Positions 34,441-42,820 of a stretch of DNA of 64,000 nt are shown here, one piece after another. The stretch lies in contig NZ_SMOD01000010.1 in NCBI RefSeq assembly GCF_004353905.1, positions 1 through 64,000 of the forward strand. The letters are read 5' to 3'. Below the pieces are notes generated by a model. It worked only from the letters and a program-made list of their open reading frames with translations, was not told where the DNA came from and searched no databases. The DNA comes from Paraburkholderia guartelaensis (GTDB taxonomy: Bacteria > Pseudomonadota > Gammaproteobacteria > Burkholderiales > Burkholderiaceae). A program made the translations under genes and the position numbers. The first letter of the stretch is position 1, and each line of letters begins with the position of its first letter.

Positions 34441-35973
34441 TCAGTGAGCGCGCACGGCGCGTTTGGCCATTTCGCGCAGCGGCTGCTTTTGCAGCTTGCC
34501 GCTGGCCGTTGTCGGAATCATGTCGATGGTCACGATTTCCGACGGCCGCTTGTAGGCCGAAAGCCGCTCACTCAGATAATGGGCGAGATCGTCCGTGTCG
34601 ATCGTCGCGCCCTCCTTCGCCTCCACGAAAGCCACGACTTCCTCGTTGCCTTCCGCGTCGCGCCGCCCCACCACGGCGCTCTGGCGCACCGCCGCGTAAG
34701 TGTTGATGACCGACTCGACCTCGATGGGATACACGTTGAAACCCGAACGGATGATGAGATCCTTCGAGCGTCCCACGATGAAGAGCGCACCGTCCGCGTC
34801 CAGCCGGCCCAGGTCGCCGGTCTTGAGCCAACCTTCTGCGTCGAGCACTTCGGCGGTCAGGCCCGGCTCGCGATAGTAGCCGTGCATGACGCCGGGACCG
34901 CGCACCCACAACTCGCCCGCTTCGCCGCGCGGCACATCGTGGCCATCGGGCCCGACCACGCGCAACTCGGCGCCTTCGACGATCTCGCCCGAGGACACGT
35001 CCTTGCGCGGACGGTCCATGCGCGTGATGAAGAGCGAGCCCGCATACTCGGTCATGCCGTAGCCGTGATGCAGCGGCATGCCGAAGAGCGCTTCGACCTG
35101 CTGCTTGAGCGTGGGATCGAGCGGACCGCCGCCCGTATAGAGGTAGCGCAGACGCGGCGCATGCACTTTGCCGCCGTGCTCGCGCACATAGGCGACGATG
35201 CGCGTGAAGAGCGTCGGCACGCCCTGCAGAATGGAGATTTCGGAGGCGCCGAGCGCTTTCACGACTTCTTCCGCCGAAAAGCGCGCCGCGAGATGCAGGC
35301 TCGCGCCCGCCTCGAACGTGGCGAGCAGCAGCGTGGCAAGGCCGAAAATATGCGACATCGGCATGACCGCGTACGCGCAGTCCGCTTGTGTCATGTCGCG
35401 CGACGTCGCGGAGACATGCGCGAAATGCAGCAGGCCGCGATGCGTCGCCATCACGCCCTTGGGCTGGCCCGTCGTGCCCGACGTGTAGATGAGCACAGCG
35501 ACCTCGTGCGCGAGCGCTTCGGCCTCACGCACGGCGTTGAGATCGGGCGCGGCCATCATCAGCGGACCGAGGCCGGCGGGCGCGATTTCGCGCGCGCGAT
35601 AGCGCACGCCGTGGCGCAGCGCGTCAGGCGAAGCACCATGCGTAAACAGCATGAGACGCGGCCCGCAATGCGCGCGGATCGTCTCGATCTCGCGCTCGGA
35701 GAGCCGCGCATTGACCACGGCTGGCCACGCGCCGATTTCCGAAAGCGCGAACAGCAGCGTCACCACGGCCGAGCAGTTTTCGGCCACGATGAGCACGCGG
35801 TCGCCCACGTCCACGCCCTGCTCGCGCAAAAACCGCTGCGCTTGCCCAACGTCGCTCCAGAGCTGCCCGAAGCTCGTCACCTTTGCTTCTTCGCGTATCG
35901 CCACGGCTTCGGGCGACGCCTCCGCCCAATGCCGCGCGATATCGCTGATCTTGCGCGCCGCTCGCCTCACCAC
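34441..35973 (-). CDS. AMP-dependent acyl-CoA synthetase/ligase
   Basis: 510 residues from GTG 35973, five bases after GGGAGG; a longer open frame to 36120 has no homologous sequence. ANL-family motifs are complete: P-loop IYTSGTTGQPKGVMATHRG (about 165-183), HGYGMTEYAG, TGDLGRLDADG, RSKDLIIRSGFNVYPIEVE and the catalytic Lys in TASGKLQKQPLREMAKR. It activates a carboxylic acid via an adenylate to an acyl-CoA. With the acyl-CoA dehydrogenase behind it and an AAHS-type acid transporter upstream on the same strand, it likely starts catabolism of an imported organic or aromatic acid. Confidence 0.9.
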   Translation of the reverse strand: MVRRAARKISDIARHWAEASPEAVAIREEAKVTSFGQLWSDVGQAQRFLREQGVDVGDRVLIVAENCSAVVTLLFALSEIGAWPAVVNARLSEREIETIRAHCGPRLMLFTHGASPDALRHGVRYRAREIAPAGLGPLMMAAPDLNAVREAEALAHEVAVLIYTSGTTGQPKGVMATHRGLLHFAHVSATSRDMTQADCAYAVMPMSHIFGLATLLLATFEAGASLHLAARFSAEEVVKALGASEISILQGVPTLFTRIVAYVREHGGKVHAPRLRYLYTGGGPLDPTLKQQVEALFGMPLHHGYGMTEYAGSLFITRMDRPRKDVSSGEIVEGAELRVVGPDGHDVPRGEAGELWVRGPGVMHGYYREPGLTAEVLDAEGWLKTGDLGRLDADGALFIVGRSKDLIIRSGFNVYPIEVESVINTYAAVRQSAVVGRRDAEGNEEVVAFVEAKEGATIDTDDLAHYLSERLSAYKRPSEIVTIDMIPTTASGKLQKQPLREMAKRAVRAH

Positions 35974-36338
35974 TGTCACCTCCCGTCGTTGCTCTTTGAC
36001 TGCGTACGGCGCGCCGTGGCACGCCGCATCGCGACAGGTATCAGTGTGGTTCAGGCGCGGCCTGCCAACAATTCGTTTTCGATAAAGCCGGCATTCGTCT
36101 GCCGAGAAGTCGGAGTTCACCCCGATGGCCGGGGCTTCGAGACGATTATCGTCCCACTGCGCTCGCGGGTTCGCGAGGCACTCAGCGCTCGCTGATTACG
36201 CGTGCGAGGCGCCGACGCGCGGTCGCTGCGGCCCGATCCGCGCACAGGCTCGCCGAGCCAGCCCACGCGCCGCAGCCGCCATGCCCGTGCGGGCGTCTCG
36301 CCTGCGCCTGCGCGGCCATGCGCAGGCGTTGCCGCCAG
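35974..36338. other. 365-bp intergenic stretch, transporter end to synthetase start
   Basis: GC-rich and without a supported gene. A GCCTGCGC-N6-GCGCAGGC hairpin lies near 36303-36324 but lacks a T-run on the minus strand. The promoter of the synthetase gene, if separate, should lie near 36000-36120. Confidence 0.4.
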
Positions 36339-37712
36339 TCACTCCATCTGCGCCGCCGCACGCTCGCCTCCCATCGTGCCCTTAGAAGCGTTATTCGCCC
36401 GATGAATCGCCACGATGCCCGCGAGCGACACACAGGCCGGCGCGGCCGCCGCAAGAAAGAGCGACGAGGACGACCATTGCAGGTGCAGGAGCGCGCCGCC
36501 CAGCACCGGGCCGACGACCGAGCCGATACGCCCCACGCCGAGGCTCCAGCCGATGCCGGTCGAGCGCAGCGAGGTCGGATAGTAGGTCGCGGCGAGCGCG
36601 TTGAGCGCGGGCTGGCCGCCGATGATCGTAAAGCCCGTGACGAAGATCGCCACGAACATCGCGGCCACGGAGACCATCACGGCCGGATTGCCGATGGCAG
36701 CCGTCGAGACGATGGCGATCAGGAACGTCGTGGCGAGCACGCGCGTAAAACCCGCGAGGTCGATGATGCGCCCGAGCAGCAGCGTGCCGATCACGCCGCC
36801 GCCCCACAACGCCGTGCCGGCGAACACGGCGGTCTGGGTCGAATAGCCGGCGTCGCGGATCACGGTCGGCAGCCAGTTCGAGAGGAAATACATGGCGAGC
36901 AGGTTCGCGAAGTTCACGACCCACAGCAGCACGGTCACCCGCGCGCGCCCTTCCTTGAACAGCTCGACGAACGGCACGCCGCGCGAGCGCGTTTCCGCTG
37001 TCGTGAACTGCACGCCGGTTGGCAACGCTAGCGCAGGCGCCACTCGGGACAGATTGCGGCGCACGCGCGCCTGAGTGTTTTCACCGCGGCCGCGAAACAG
37101 GAGGAACTGGATCGACTCGGGCAACGCGAGCCACATCAGCACGCCGAGCACGAGCGGAATCGCGCCGCCCACGAAGAACACGGCGCGCCATCCGAACGCG
37201 GGGATCAACGCCGCGGTGATCAGGCCGCCCACCACGCCGCCGAGCGTAAAGCCGCACGAGACGATCATCATGAGCGTGACGCGCATGCGGCGCGGGCTGT
37301 ACTCGCCCGCGAGTGCCATCGCGTTCGGCATGATGCAGCCCAGACCCAGCCCCGCAACGAAGCGCCAGGCCACCAGTTCCGCGATCGAATGCGCGAAGCC
37401 CGTCGCGACCATACACGCGGAAAAGAACAGCGTCGCGCCGATCAGCACCGGGCGGCGGCCGATCTTGTCGGCGAGCGTGCTGAACGTGAGCGAGCCCACC
37501 AGCATGCCAAACAGGCCCGCACCGAACACCGGCGAGAGCGTTTCCTTCGCAATGCCCCATTCGCGGATCACGACCGGTGCCACGTAGCCCATCGCCTGCA
37601 CGTCGAAGCCGTCCATCACGAGGCACAACGCGCACAGCGTGACCACGAGTAGCTGATACGGCCCGAACCGGCTTTCGTCGATGATGCCGGTAACCTCCAC
37701 CGCCTTATTCAT
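36339..37712 (-). CDS. MFS transporter, aromatic acid:H+ symporter (AAHS) type
   Basis: 457 residues, 12 membrane helices. The first helix has the AAHS signature LVMDGFDVQAMGYVAPVV (about 31-48) with the essential Asp, and the 2-3 loop reads LADKIGRRPVLIG (motif A). Further typical parts are GLGLGCIMPNAMAL (about 118-131) and PESIQFLLFRG (about 190-200). Relatives such as PcaK and BenK bring benzoate, 4-hydroxybenzoate or other organic acids into the cell with protons. Located upstream of the acyl-CoA synthetase on the same strand, it is the probable importer of the acid handled by that operon; the substrate is inferred. Confidence 0.9.
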   Translation of the reverse strand: MNKAVEVTGIIDESRFGPYQLLVVTLCALCLVMDGFDVQAMGYVAPVVIREWGIAKETLSPVFGAGLFGMLVGSLTFSTLADKIGRRPVLIGATLFFSACMVATGFAHSIAELVAWRFVAGLGLGCIMPNAMALAGEYSPRRMRVTLMMIVSCGFTLGGVVGGLITAALIPAFGWRAVFFVGGAIPLVLGVLMWLALPESIQFLLFRGRGENTQARVRRNLSRVAPALALPTGVQFTTAETRSRGVPFVELFKEGRARVTVLLWVVNFANLLAMYFLSNWLPTVIRDAGYSTQTAVFAGTALWGGGVIGTLLLGRIIDLAGFTRVLATTFLIAIVSTAAIGNPAVMVSVAAMFVAIFVTGFTIIGGQPALNALAATYYPTSLRSTGIGWSLGVGRIGSVVGPVLGGALLHLQWSSSSLFLAAAAPACVSLAGIVAIHRANNASKGTMGGERAAAQME

Positions 37713-37758
37713 GCAATGTCTCCAAATTTGTTTTGTCTTCTCGATCGCTCTGCGGCGA

Positions 37759-38051
37759 TTAGAGCCTGTTCACACTAATAACGAGCTTGCGCTGGCCGCC
37801 AGAAGGGCCGAGCGCAAGGATTGCGACGAAGCGAATACTCGACGTATTCGTGAGGAGCATGACGCAGCGATCGGCCCTTCTGGCGGCCAGCCCTTGGCAT
37901 GAAATTGTCTAGTTTGGGGAACGTGCCTTGCCGGCCGCATTGCGGCGTCGCGCGTCGCTTGTTTGGCGTGGCCAAACGGCGCTCCTTGCTCCTTGCACTG
38001 CGACCGGCAAGGTACGTTCGCAAGCCCGTTATTAGTGTGAACAGGCCCTAA
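37759..38051. mobile_element. MITE-like palindromic element, 293 bp with 33-bp terminal inverted repeats
   Basis: Termini 37759-37791 and 38019-38051 are 33-bp inverted repeats with two mismatches (TTAGAGCCTGTTCACACTAA... outward). Inside are two self-complementary arms: arm one is a perfect 20-bp inverted repeat (37792-37811 / 37871-37890) holding a CGAATAC-TCGAC-GTATTCG hairpin (37832-37850); arm two is a 14-bp repeat with one mismatch (37921-37934 / 38004-38017) holding GTTTGGC-GTG-GCCAAAC (37951-37967). There is no transposase or plausible ORF. TA dinucleotides stand at both edges (37760-37761, 38049-38050), as expected for an IS630/mariner-type duplication. The P450 stop codon (38048-38050) lies within the right terminus. 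Confidence 0.82.
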
Positions 38052-40387
38052 AGTTCGAGGACCAATCGCCCGCTTTTCGCGCGCGAGCAGCAGGTCATCA
38101 TGCGGGTTTGCGTGTCCCGCTCGGCGCGCCTGAGCACCACGTCGCGATGGTCGATCTCGCCCGCCAGCACCCGCACTTCGCAAGAGCCGCACAAGCCTTC
38201 TTCGCAATCGCTTTGCACGTCGATGTTCGCGCGGCGCAGCGCGTCGAGCACGGTCTGGTCCGCGCCTACGTTGAGCACGAGCCCCGAGTCCTTCAACTCG
38301 ACTTCGAACGCCTGCTCCTGCGAGGGGTCGAGCTTGCCGCCGGTCGCAGCGAAATGCTCCACGCGCAGCGCGTCCTCGGGCCACGCCTCGCTGCAGGCTT
38401 CGAGCGCTTCGAGCATGCGCGCCGGGCCACACGCGTAGACGCGCGTATGCTCGTCGACATGCAGCGCGGCAAAATCGTTGCGCGTGCCTTCGTCGGAGAC
38501 GTGCATATGCAGGCGCTCTCCGTGCAGCTGCGCGAGTTCGTCGACGAGCGCCATCGTCTTGCGCGAGCGCCCGCTATAGTGCAATTCGTAGTCGATGCCC
38601 AGCTCGCGCGCGCGGCGCGCCATGGCGCTCACCGGCGTGATGCCGATGCCGCCCGCAATGAAGATCGCGCGGCGCCCTTCTTCGTCGAGCCGGAAGTGAT
38701 TGCGCGGGCCGCGAATCTTCAGGTGCATGCCTGCGCACAGCGTGTCGTGCATCCACGCCGAACCACCGCGGCTTTGCGTTTCGCGCAGCACGGCGATCTC
38801 GAAGGCGCCCGTGTCGGCGGGGTCCGAGCACAGCGAGTACTGGCGCGAGATGCCCGTGTCGCCGCACTCCACGTCGATATGCGCGCCCGGTGCCCAGCGC
38901 GGCAGTGCGCCGCCGTCCGGCGCGACGAGTCGCAAGCGGACGATGCCTTCGGCCACGGCATCCACACGCTCGACCACCACAGGCCGCGAAAGCGCGTGCG
39001 CCGATGGCTCGCCGATTCGCACCGCCACCTGCGCGCCGAGCAGCGCCGGATTCGCGCGCTCCGGGTTTCGCGCGGGGTCCCATTCCACGAACACATGCTC
39101 AGGACCCCGGAACGACGTGTTGGGCACGTACGTAAACGTCTGCTCGGCCAAACGCATGTGCGGCATCCGGCGCGTGAACTCTTCGAGGAAGATCTGCATC
39201 TCCATGCGCGCGAGGTTCTTGCCCATGCACTGGTGCGAGCCATAGCCGAACGTGACATGGTCGCTCGCGTTGTCGCGGCGAATGTCGAACAGGTCGGCAT
39301 CGGCGAAATGGCGCTCGTCGTGATTCGCCGAGGACGTCACGATAAGCAGCTTCGAACCCGCGGGAATGTCGATGCCGCCGATTTGCACGTCCTTCGTCGC
39401 GAGGCGCCGCCAGGCCGCCACCGAGCCGTTGTGGCGCAGGCACTCCTCCACCGCGTTCGGAATGAGGCTCGGGTCCTCGCAGATCTCGCGCCACGCGTGC
39501 GGGTGCTGCAGCAGCAGCTTCATCGCGTTCGCCGTGGCGTTGGCCGTGGTCTCGTGCGCGGCCACGATGCCGGCCATCATCATCGAATGCAGATAGGAGT
39601 CCGTGACGACTTCCGGATGCGTCTTCTGCTTGCGAATGCCATATTGCATCCAGCCCGGGCCGTCCGGGTTCTGGCGCATCTTGTCGAGCACCTTGCCCGC
39701 GAACTGCCAGAAGTTGCCCACCGCGTGTGCGACTTCGACCTGCTCTTCAGGGCGCGGCCGGCCCCACGTATTGACTGTGTGCGCGATCGAATACTTGCGC
39801 AGCAGGTCCATATCTTCCTCGGGCACGCCCAGAAAATGCAGCGCCACGGTGAGCGGCACTTCCCAGAGCATCTGGTCCACGAGATCGGCGCGGCCTGCGT
39901 CGATGAAACGGTCCACGTATTCGCGCGTGAGGCGCCGCACCATCGGTTCGTGGTGCTTGAGATGTTCGGGCGTGAACGGCTCCATCAACACGCGACGGCG
40001 CGGCATGTGGGCAGGCTCGTCCTCGTTCACCAGCGTACGGTTCATGGCATAGCCGTACGACTCCAGCACCGCGTTCGCCTCGGGGCCGGTGGGCGTGATC
40101 TTTTCGAGCGCGATGGAGGGTGAGAACGTGAGGTTGTCGCGGAAGATCGCCTTGATGTCGTCGTAGCGCGTGACCACCCAGTAGCCAAGCTGCGGGCTAT
40201 AGAACACGGGCTCCTGCTCGCGCGCCCAGCGCACATAGTCGGGCGGGTCCTGCTGGTAGCCGTCGCTGAAAGGGTCGAATGCCGCGGCATTGGCGCTGAC
40301 CGGGCAGCGCGGCGCGGCGTTTGCGCCGCTGTTCGCTGCGTGGGGGAACGGGCAGCCGCCCGTCGACTGGGAAGGTGTCTCGCTCAT
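38048..40387 (-). CDS. Self-sufficient cytochrome P450 (CYP116B-type fusion: P450-FMN/NADH reductase-2Fe2S)
   Basis: 779 residues from ATG 40387, preceded by AGGAGAGG. The P450 domain (about 40-445) has the I-helix AGIVAAHETT (272-281), EECLR ExxR motif (314-318) and heme-ligand FGYGSHQCMGKN with Cys387. After a linker comes a phthalate-dioxygenase-reductase-like part: RQYSLCSDP flavin motif, IAGGIGITPVSAM nucleotide loop and YACGPARML; then a plant-type 2Fe2S domain with Cys728, 733, 736 and 766 (CEEGLCGSC). This is the CYP116B/P450-RhF architecture, needing only NAD(P)H and O2 to hydroxylate or O-dealkylate small aromatic substrates. A divergent IclR gene is the likely regulator. The TAG stop is supplied by the palindromic element downstream. 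Confidence 0.93.
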   Translation of the reverse strand: MSETPSQSTGGCPFPHAANSGANAAPRCPVSANAAAFDPFSDGYQQDPPDYVRWAREQEPVFYSPQLGYWVVTRYDDIKAIFRDNLTFSPSIALEKITPTGPEANAVLESYGYAMNRTLVNEDEPAHMPRRRVLMEPFTPEHLKHHEPMVRRLTREYVDRFIDAGRADLVDQMLWEVPLTVALHFLGVPEEDMDLLRKYSIAHTVNTWGRPRPEEQVEVAHAVGNFWQFAGKVLDKMRQNPDGPGWMQYGIRKQKTHPEVVTDSYLHSMMMAGIVAAHETTANATANAMKLLLQHPHAWREICEDPSLIPNAVEECLRHNGSVAAWRRLATKDVQIGGIDIPAGSKLLIVTSSANHDERHFADADLFDIRRDNASDHVTFGYGSHQCMGKNLARMEMQIFLEEFTRRMPHMRLAEQTFTYVPNTSFRGPEHVFVEWDPARNPERANPALLGAQVAVRIGEPSAHALSRPVVVERVDAVAEGIVRLRLVAPDGGALPRWAPGAHIDVECGDTGISRQYSLCSDPADTGAFEIAVLRETQSRGGSAWMHDTLCAGMHLKIRGPRNHFRLDEEGRRAIFIAGGIGITPVSAMARRARELGIDYELHYSGRSRKTMALVDELAQLHGERLHMHVSDEGTRNDFAALHVDEHTRVYACGPARMLEALEACSEAWPEDALRVEHFAATGGKLDPSQEQAFEVELKDSGLVLNVGADQTVLDALRRANIDVQSDCEEGLCGSCEVRVLAGEIDHRDVVLRRAERDTQTRMMTCCSRAKSGRLVLEL

Positions 40388-40412
40388 CTGCCTCTCCTGC
40401 ATCCTGCGTGCA

Positions 40413-40448
40413 TTACGTTTTGCGTAACTCTAGTACGCATTGCGTAAT
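40413..40448. promoter_or_regulatory. Paired operator-like repeats upstream of the P450 gene
   Basis: Two near copies of TTACGnnTTGCGTAA stand in direct orientation at 40413-40428 and 40433-40448, offset by exactly 20 bp. Each is itself a dyad (TTACG-N5-CGTAA; TACG-N5-CGTA). They lie 26-61 bp upstream of the P450 start and 68-103 bp upstream of the IclR start, the place expected for IclR-type dimers binding side by side. Confidence 0.6.
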
Positions 40449-40515
40449 TACGAGATAGGGGTTAACGTGCAAGCACAGCAGGCACTATGCCGCCGCTACG
40501 CGCCCTAAAATCCGC

Positions 40516-41436
40516 GTGAACCCAACCGATATCCCAGCGTCCCCGTCCAGCATGGAAAGCAGGAAAACCACTCCCCGCCGCCCCGCGGCCAAAGTTGCCG
40601 AAGCCACAACGTCCGCCAAAGTCGCGAAAGAGACGAAGGCCGCAGCCGCGCCGCGCGAGCGCCGCCAGCGCGTGCAATCCGCGCAAACGGGCATGGCCGT
40701 GCTGAAGGGTCTCGCGCGCCTGGGCGGCCGCGCGAGCCTCTCCGGTCTCGCCGCGTGCGTGGGCGAGAGTCCTGCGAAAGTGCATCGCTACCTGGTGAGT
40801 TTGATCGAGGAAGGCCTCGTCGCGCAGGACACCGCCACCCAGCAGTATCTGCTCGGCGCCGAGGCGATGATGATCGGCGTGGCCGCCATGCGCCAGGCCG
40901 ATCCGGTGCGCATTGCAGAGCCCGCGCTCGTGCGCCTGCGCGAGGCACTCGAAGTGACGACCTTCGTCGCGGTGATGGGCAACAAGGGGCCGACGATCAT
41001 CCGTTTCGAGGAGCCGGGGCTGCCCGTGACCGTCAACGTGCGGGTAGGTTCGGTGATGTCGCTGCTATGGTCGTCCACGGGCCGCGTGTTTCTCGGCCTG
41101 CTCGACGACACGCGCGTGCTCACACAAGCGGAGGAAGAACTCGCGCACGCCGACGCTTCGTTGCGTGCGCAACTTGATGCCAGCGATCCGATCGGCACGC
41201 TGCGGCGCGACGTGCAGGCGGCGCGCTGCGCGAGCGTGCGCGACACGAATCTCAAAGGCATCAGCGCCGTTTCGGCGCCGCTCTTCGATCACACCGGCAA
41301 GCTCTGCGGCGTGCTCACGGCGCTGGGCGCCACGGGCGGCTTCGACGCCACGCCCGAGGGCCCGAACGGGCGCGCCTTACGCCGCGAGGCGGACGCCGTG
41401 AGCGCCCTCCTCGGCTACGTGGCGCGCGGCGCTTAA
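40516..41436 (+). CDS. IclR family transcriptional regulator
   Basis: 306 residues from GTG 40516, or 294 from ATG 40552; the first 50 residues are an Ala/Lys/Arg-rich tail that is unusual in the family. Winged HTH at about 55-115 (GMAVLKGLARLGGRASLSGLA, SPAKVHRYLVSLIEEGLV) and C-terminal IclR effector domain from about 130 (LREALEVTTFVAVMG, LLWSSTGRVFLG, ISAVSAPLFDHTGKLCGVLTALG). Divergent from the self-sufficient P450 gene, which it probably represses or activates in response to the substrate. Followed by a hairpin terminator shared with the converging peroxidase gene. Confidence 0.87.
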   Translation: MNPTDIPASPSSMESRKTTPRRPAAKVAEATTSAKVAKETKAAAAPRERRQRVQSAQTGMAVLKGLARLGGRASLSGLAACVGESPAKVHRYLVSLIEEGLVAQDTATQQYLLGAEAMMIGVAAMRQADPVRIAEPALVRLREALEVTTFVAVMGNKGPTIIRFEEPGLPVTVNVRVGSVMSLLWSSTGRVFLGLLDDTRVLTQAEEELAHADASLRAQLDASDPIGTLRRDVQAARCASVRDTNLKGISAVSAPLFDHTGKLCGVLTALGATGGFDATPEGPNGRALRREADAVSALLGYVARGA

Positions 41437-41454
41437 CGCTTCGTCGGCGCATAA

Positions 41455-41486
41455 AAAAACCCGGTTCAAAAACTGACCGGGTTTTT
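41455..41486. terminator. Bidirectional rho-independent terminator
   Basis: An 11-bp stem AAAAACCCGGT/ACCGGGTTTTT with a 10-base loop has T-runs on both strands. It lies between the converging IclR gene and the diheme peroxidase gene. Confidence 0.88.
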
Positions 41487-41502
41487 CCTTTTCTGAGCGA
41501 CG

Positions 41503-42744
41503 TTAGCGAGGCACCGTCTTTGCGTCCGCGTCGGTCAGGGTATCCAGGAACGCCATCACGTCGCGGATATCCGAGTCTGACCAGACCGGTTTGGCGCCCA
41601 GGTGATTCGTCAGCGGCTCCGTCTTGGTATCCACATTACTGCGCAGATTCTTCGGCAGGTCGTCAAACTTCACGACGTGGCCGTGAGCGTCTTTCGAATA
41701 CCACTTCTCCGGGTTCGTGTCGCGCTCGACATAGAAGCGTAACGAATCTTCAAGCGTGTGGTACATGCCATTGTGAAAGAAGACACGTCGCGTGGCGACG
41801 TTGCGAAGCGTGGGCGTGCGGAACATCCCGCAGAACCACTTCTGCTGCTTCGCCTCGTCTTGACGCAGCGGCCCACATAACCCCATGTCGAAGAAATTCG
41901 GATCGCGGTTGGCCGGAATTTCCATGTTGCGTGGCACACCCAGCGTCTGAAAGTTGTAATCCGTCAATGTCGGATGCGCGCCGTGAGCGCCTTTGTTGAT
42001 CAGGTGACAGCTTGCACAGTTGCCCTTGTCCGGGTCGCTGAACAGCGCCAATCCGTGCGCTTCCTGTGGCGTGAAATGATCCTTGCCGTCGAGCACCCGG
42101 TCGAACTTGCTGGAGTACGGCGCGAACGACGGATCGTTGAACTGGAATGCCTGCAATACCTTTCCAAGGTCTGCCAGCGCCTGCGTCGGTCGCGAGAAAA
42201 TGTCCTGACCGAATGCTTCCCGGAACTGCTGTGCGTAGGCGCTTTTGCTCAGCTTCTGCGCCACGTCATCCGCACTGCTGTTTGCCATTTCATCCGGATT
42301 GAGCAGCGGAAATGCAGCCTGATCCGCGGGGGAGTTGTAGCGTCCATCCCAGGTGTATCCGCCGCTGGGCTGATTATCTCCGTCTTCGAGACGCTCTTTC
42401 AGGCTATTTGCCTGCGTGAACGTCCAGTAAGGCACAGCACGCAGATAGCGCAGCGACGGCACCGAGCGCAGTCCGGCTCGATCGAGGTTTGGACCGCCCA
42501 ACTGGACAGCCAGACCGTTCGGCGGCCCATAGGCATTCGCAGGGCTGTGACAGGAGGCGCATGACTGCTTCCCGGAAGCCGAAAGCGACGGATCGAAGAA
42601 CGCTGCCTTGCCGATAGCTGCCAGATCAGGCGCAGGTGCTTTGACCGTGGCTGCTTGAGCGTCCGGTGCTTGTTTGTCGCATGCGGACAGAAGGAAAACG
42701 CAAAGAGCCGTTGCGAGAACAGCCCTTGAAGAAAAATGGCGCAT
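41503..42744 (-). CDS. Diheme cytochrome c peroxidase/MauG family lipoprotein
   Basis: 413 residues with a lipoprotein signal (LLSAC, Cys22). Two heme-c sites are visible: C62-A-S-C65-H66 and C243-A-S-C246-H247, each in the usual half-domain of the CCP/MauG family; the mature protein should be periplasmic and membrane-tethered. FFHNGMYHTLEDSLRFY (about 320-336) and WDGRYNSPADQAAFPLLNPDEM (two blocks, about 132-153) match MauG-type relatives more than classical peroxidases. Such proteins reduce peroxide or perform oxidative modification of partner proteins. It follows the phosphoesterase lipoprotein gene on the same strand by 76 bp, with a hairpin between. Confidence 0.9.
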   Translation of the reverse strand: MRHFSSRAVLATALCVFLLSACDKQAPDAQAATVKAPAPDLAAIGKAAFFDPSLSASGKQSCASCHSPANAYGPPNGLAVQLGGPNLDRAGLRSVPSLRYLRAVPYWTFTQANSLKERLEDGDNQPSGGYTWDGRYNSPADQAAFPLLNPDEMANSSADDVAQKLSKSAYAQQFREAFGQDIFSRPTQALADLGKVLQAFQFNDPSFAPYSSKFDRVLDGKDHFTPQEAHGLALFSDPDKGNCASCHLINKGAHGAHPTLTDYNFQTLGVPRNMEIPANRDPNFFDMGLCGPLRQDEAKQQKWFCGMFRTPTLRNVATRRVFFHNGMYHTLEDSLRFYVERDTNPEKWYSKDAHGHVVKFDDLPKNLRSNVDTKTEPLTNHLGAKPVWSDSDIRDVMAFLDTLTDADAKTVPR

Positions 42745-42761
42745 AACGGATCAAGAAAATA

Positions 42762-42786
42762 GCCCGGTTCGAACCAAGAACCGGGC
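42762..42786 (-). terminator. Intercistronic hairpin between phosphoesterase and peroxidase genes
   Basis: A perfect 9-bp stem GCCCGGTTC/GAACCGGGC with a 7-base loop is followed on the minus strand by TATTTTC. It can partly terminate transcription from the phosphoesterase gene or stabilise its mRNA, allowing unequal expression of the two genes. Confidence 0.6.
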
Positions 42787-42820
42787 CAGGACAACAAAGT
42801 TCTTGTGAGACCGCCAGGGA

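Noticed and set aside
34444..36195. 583-residue plus-strand frame
   Set aside because: Antisense to the acyl-CoA synthetase, whose ANL motifs are complete.
36303..36324. GCCTGCGC hairpin as terminator
   Set aside because: No T-run on the minus strand, so not called a terminator.
38108..40123. 671-residue plus-strand frame opposite the P450
   Set aside because: Antisense shadow; the P450 heme, flavin and 2Fe2S motifs are all intact on the minus strand.
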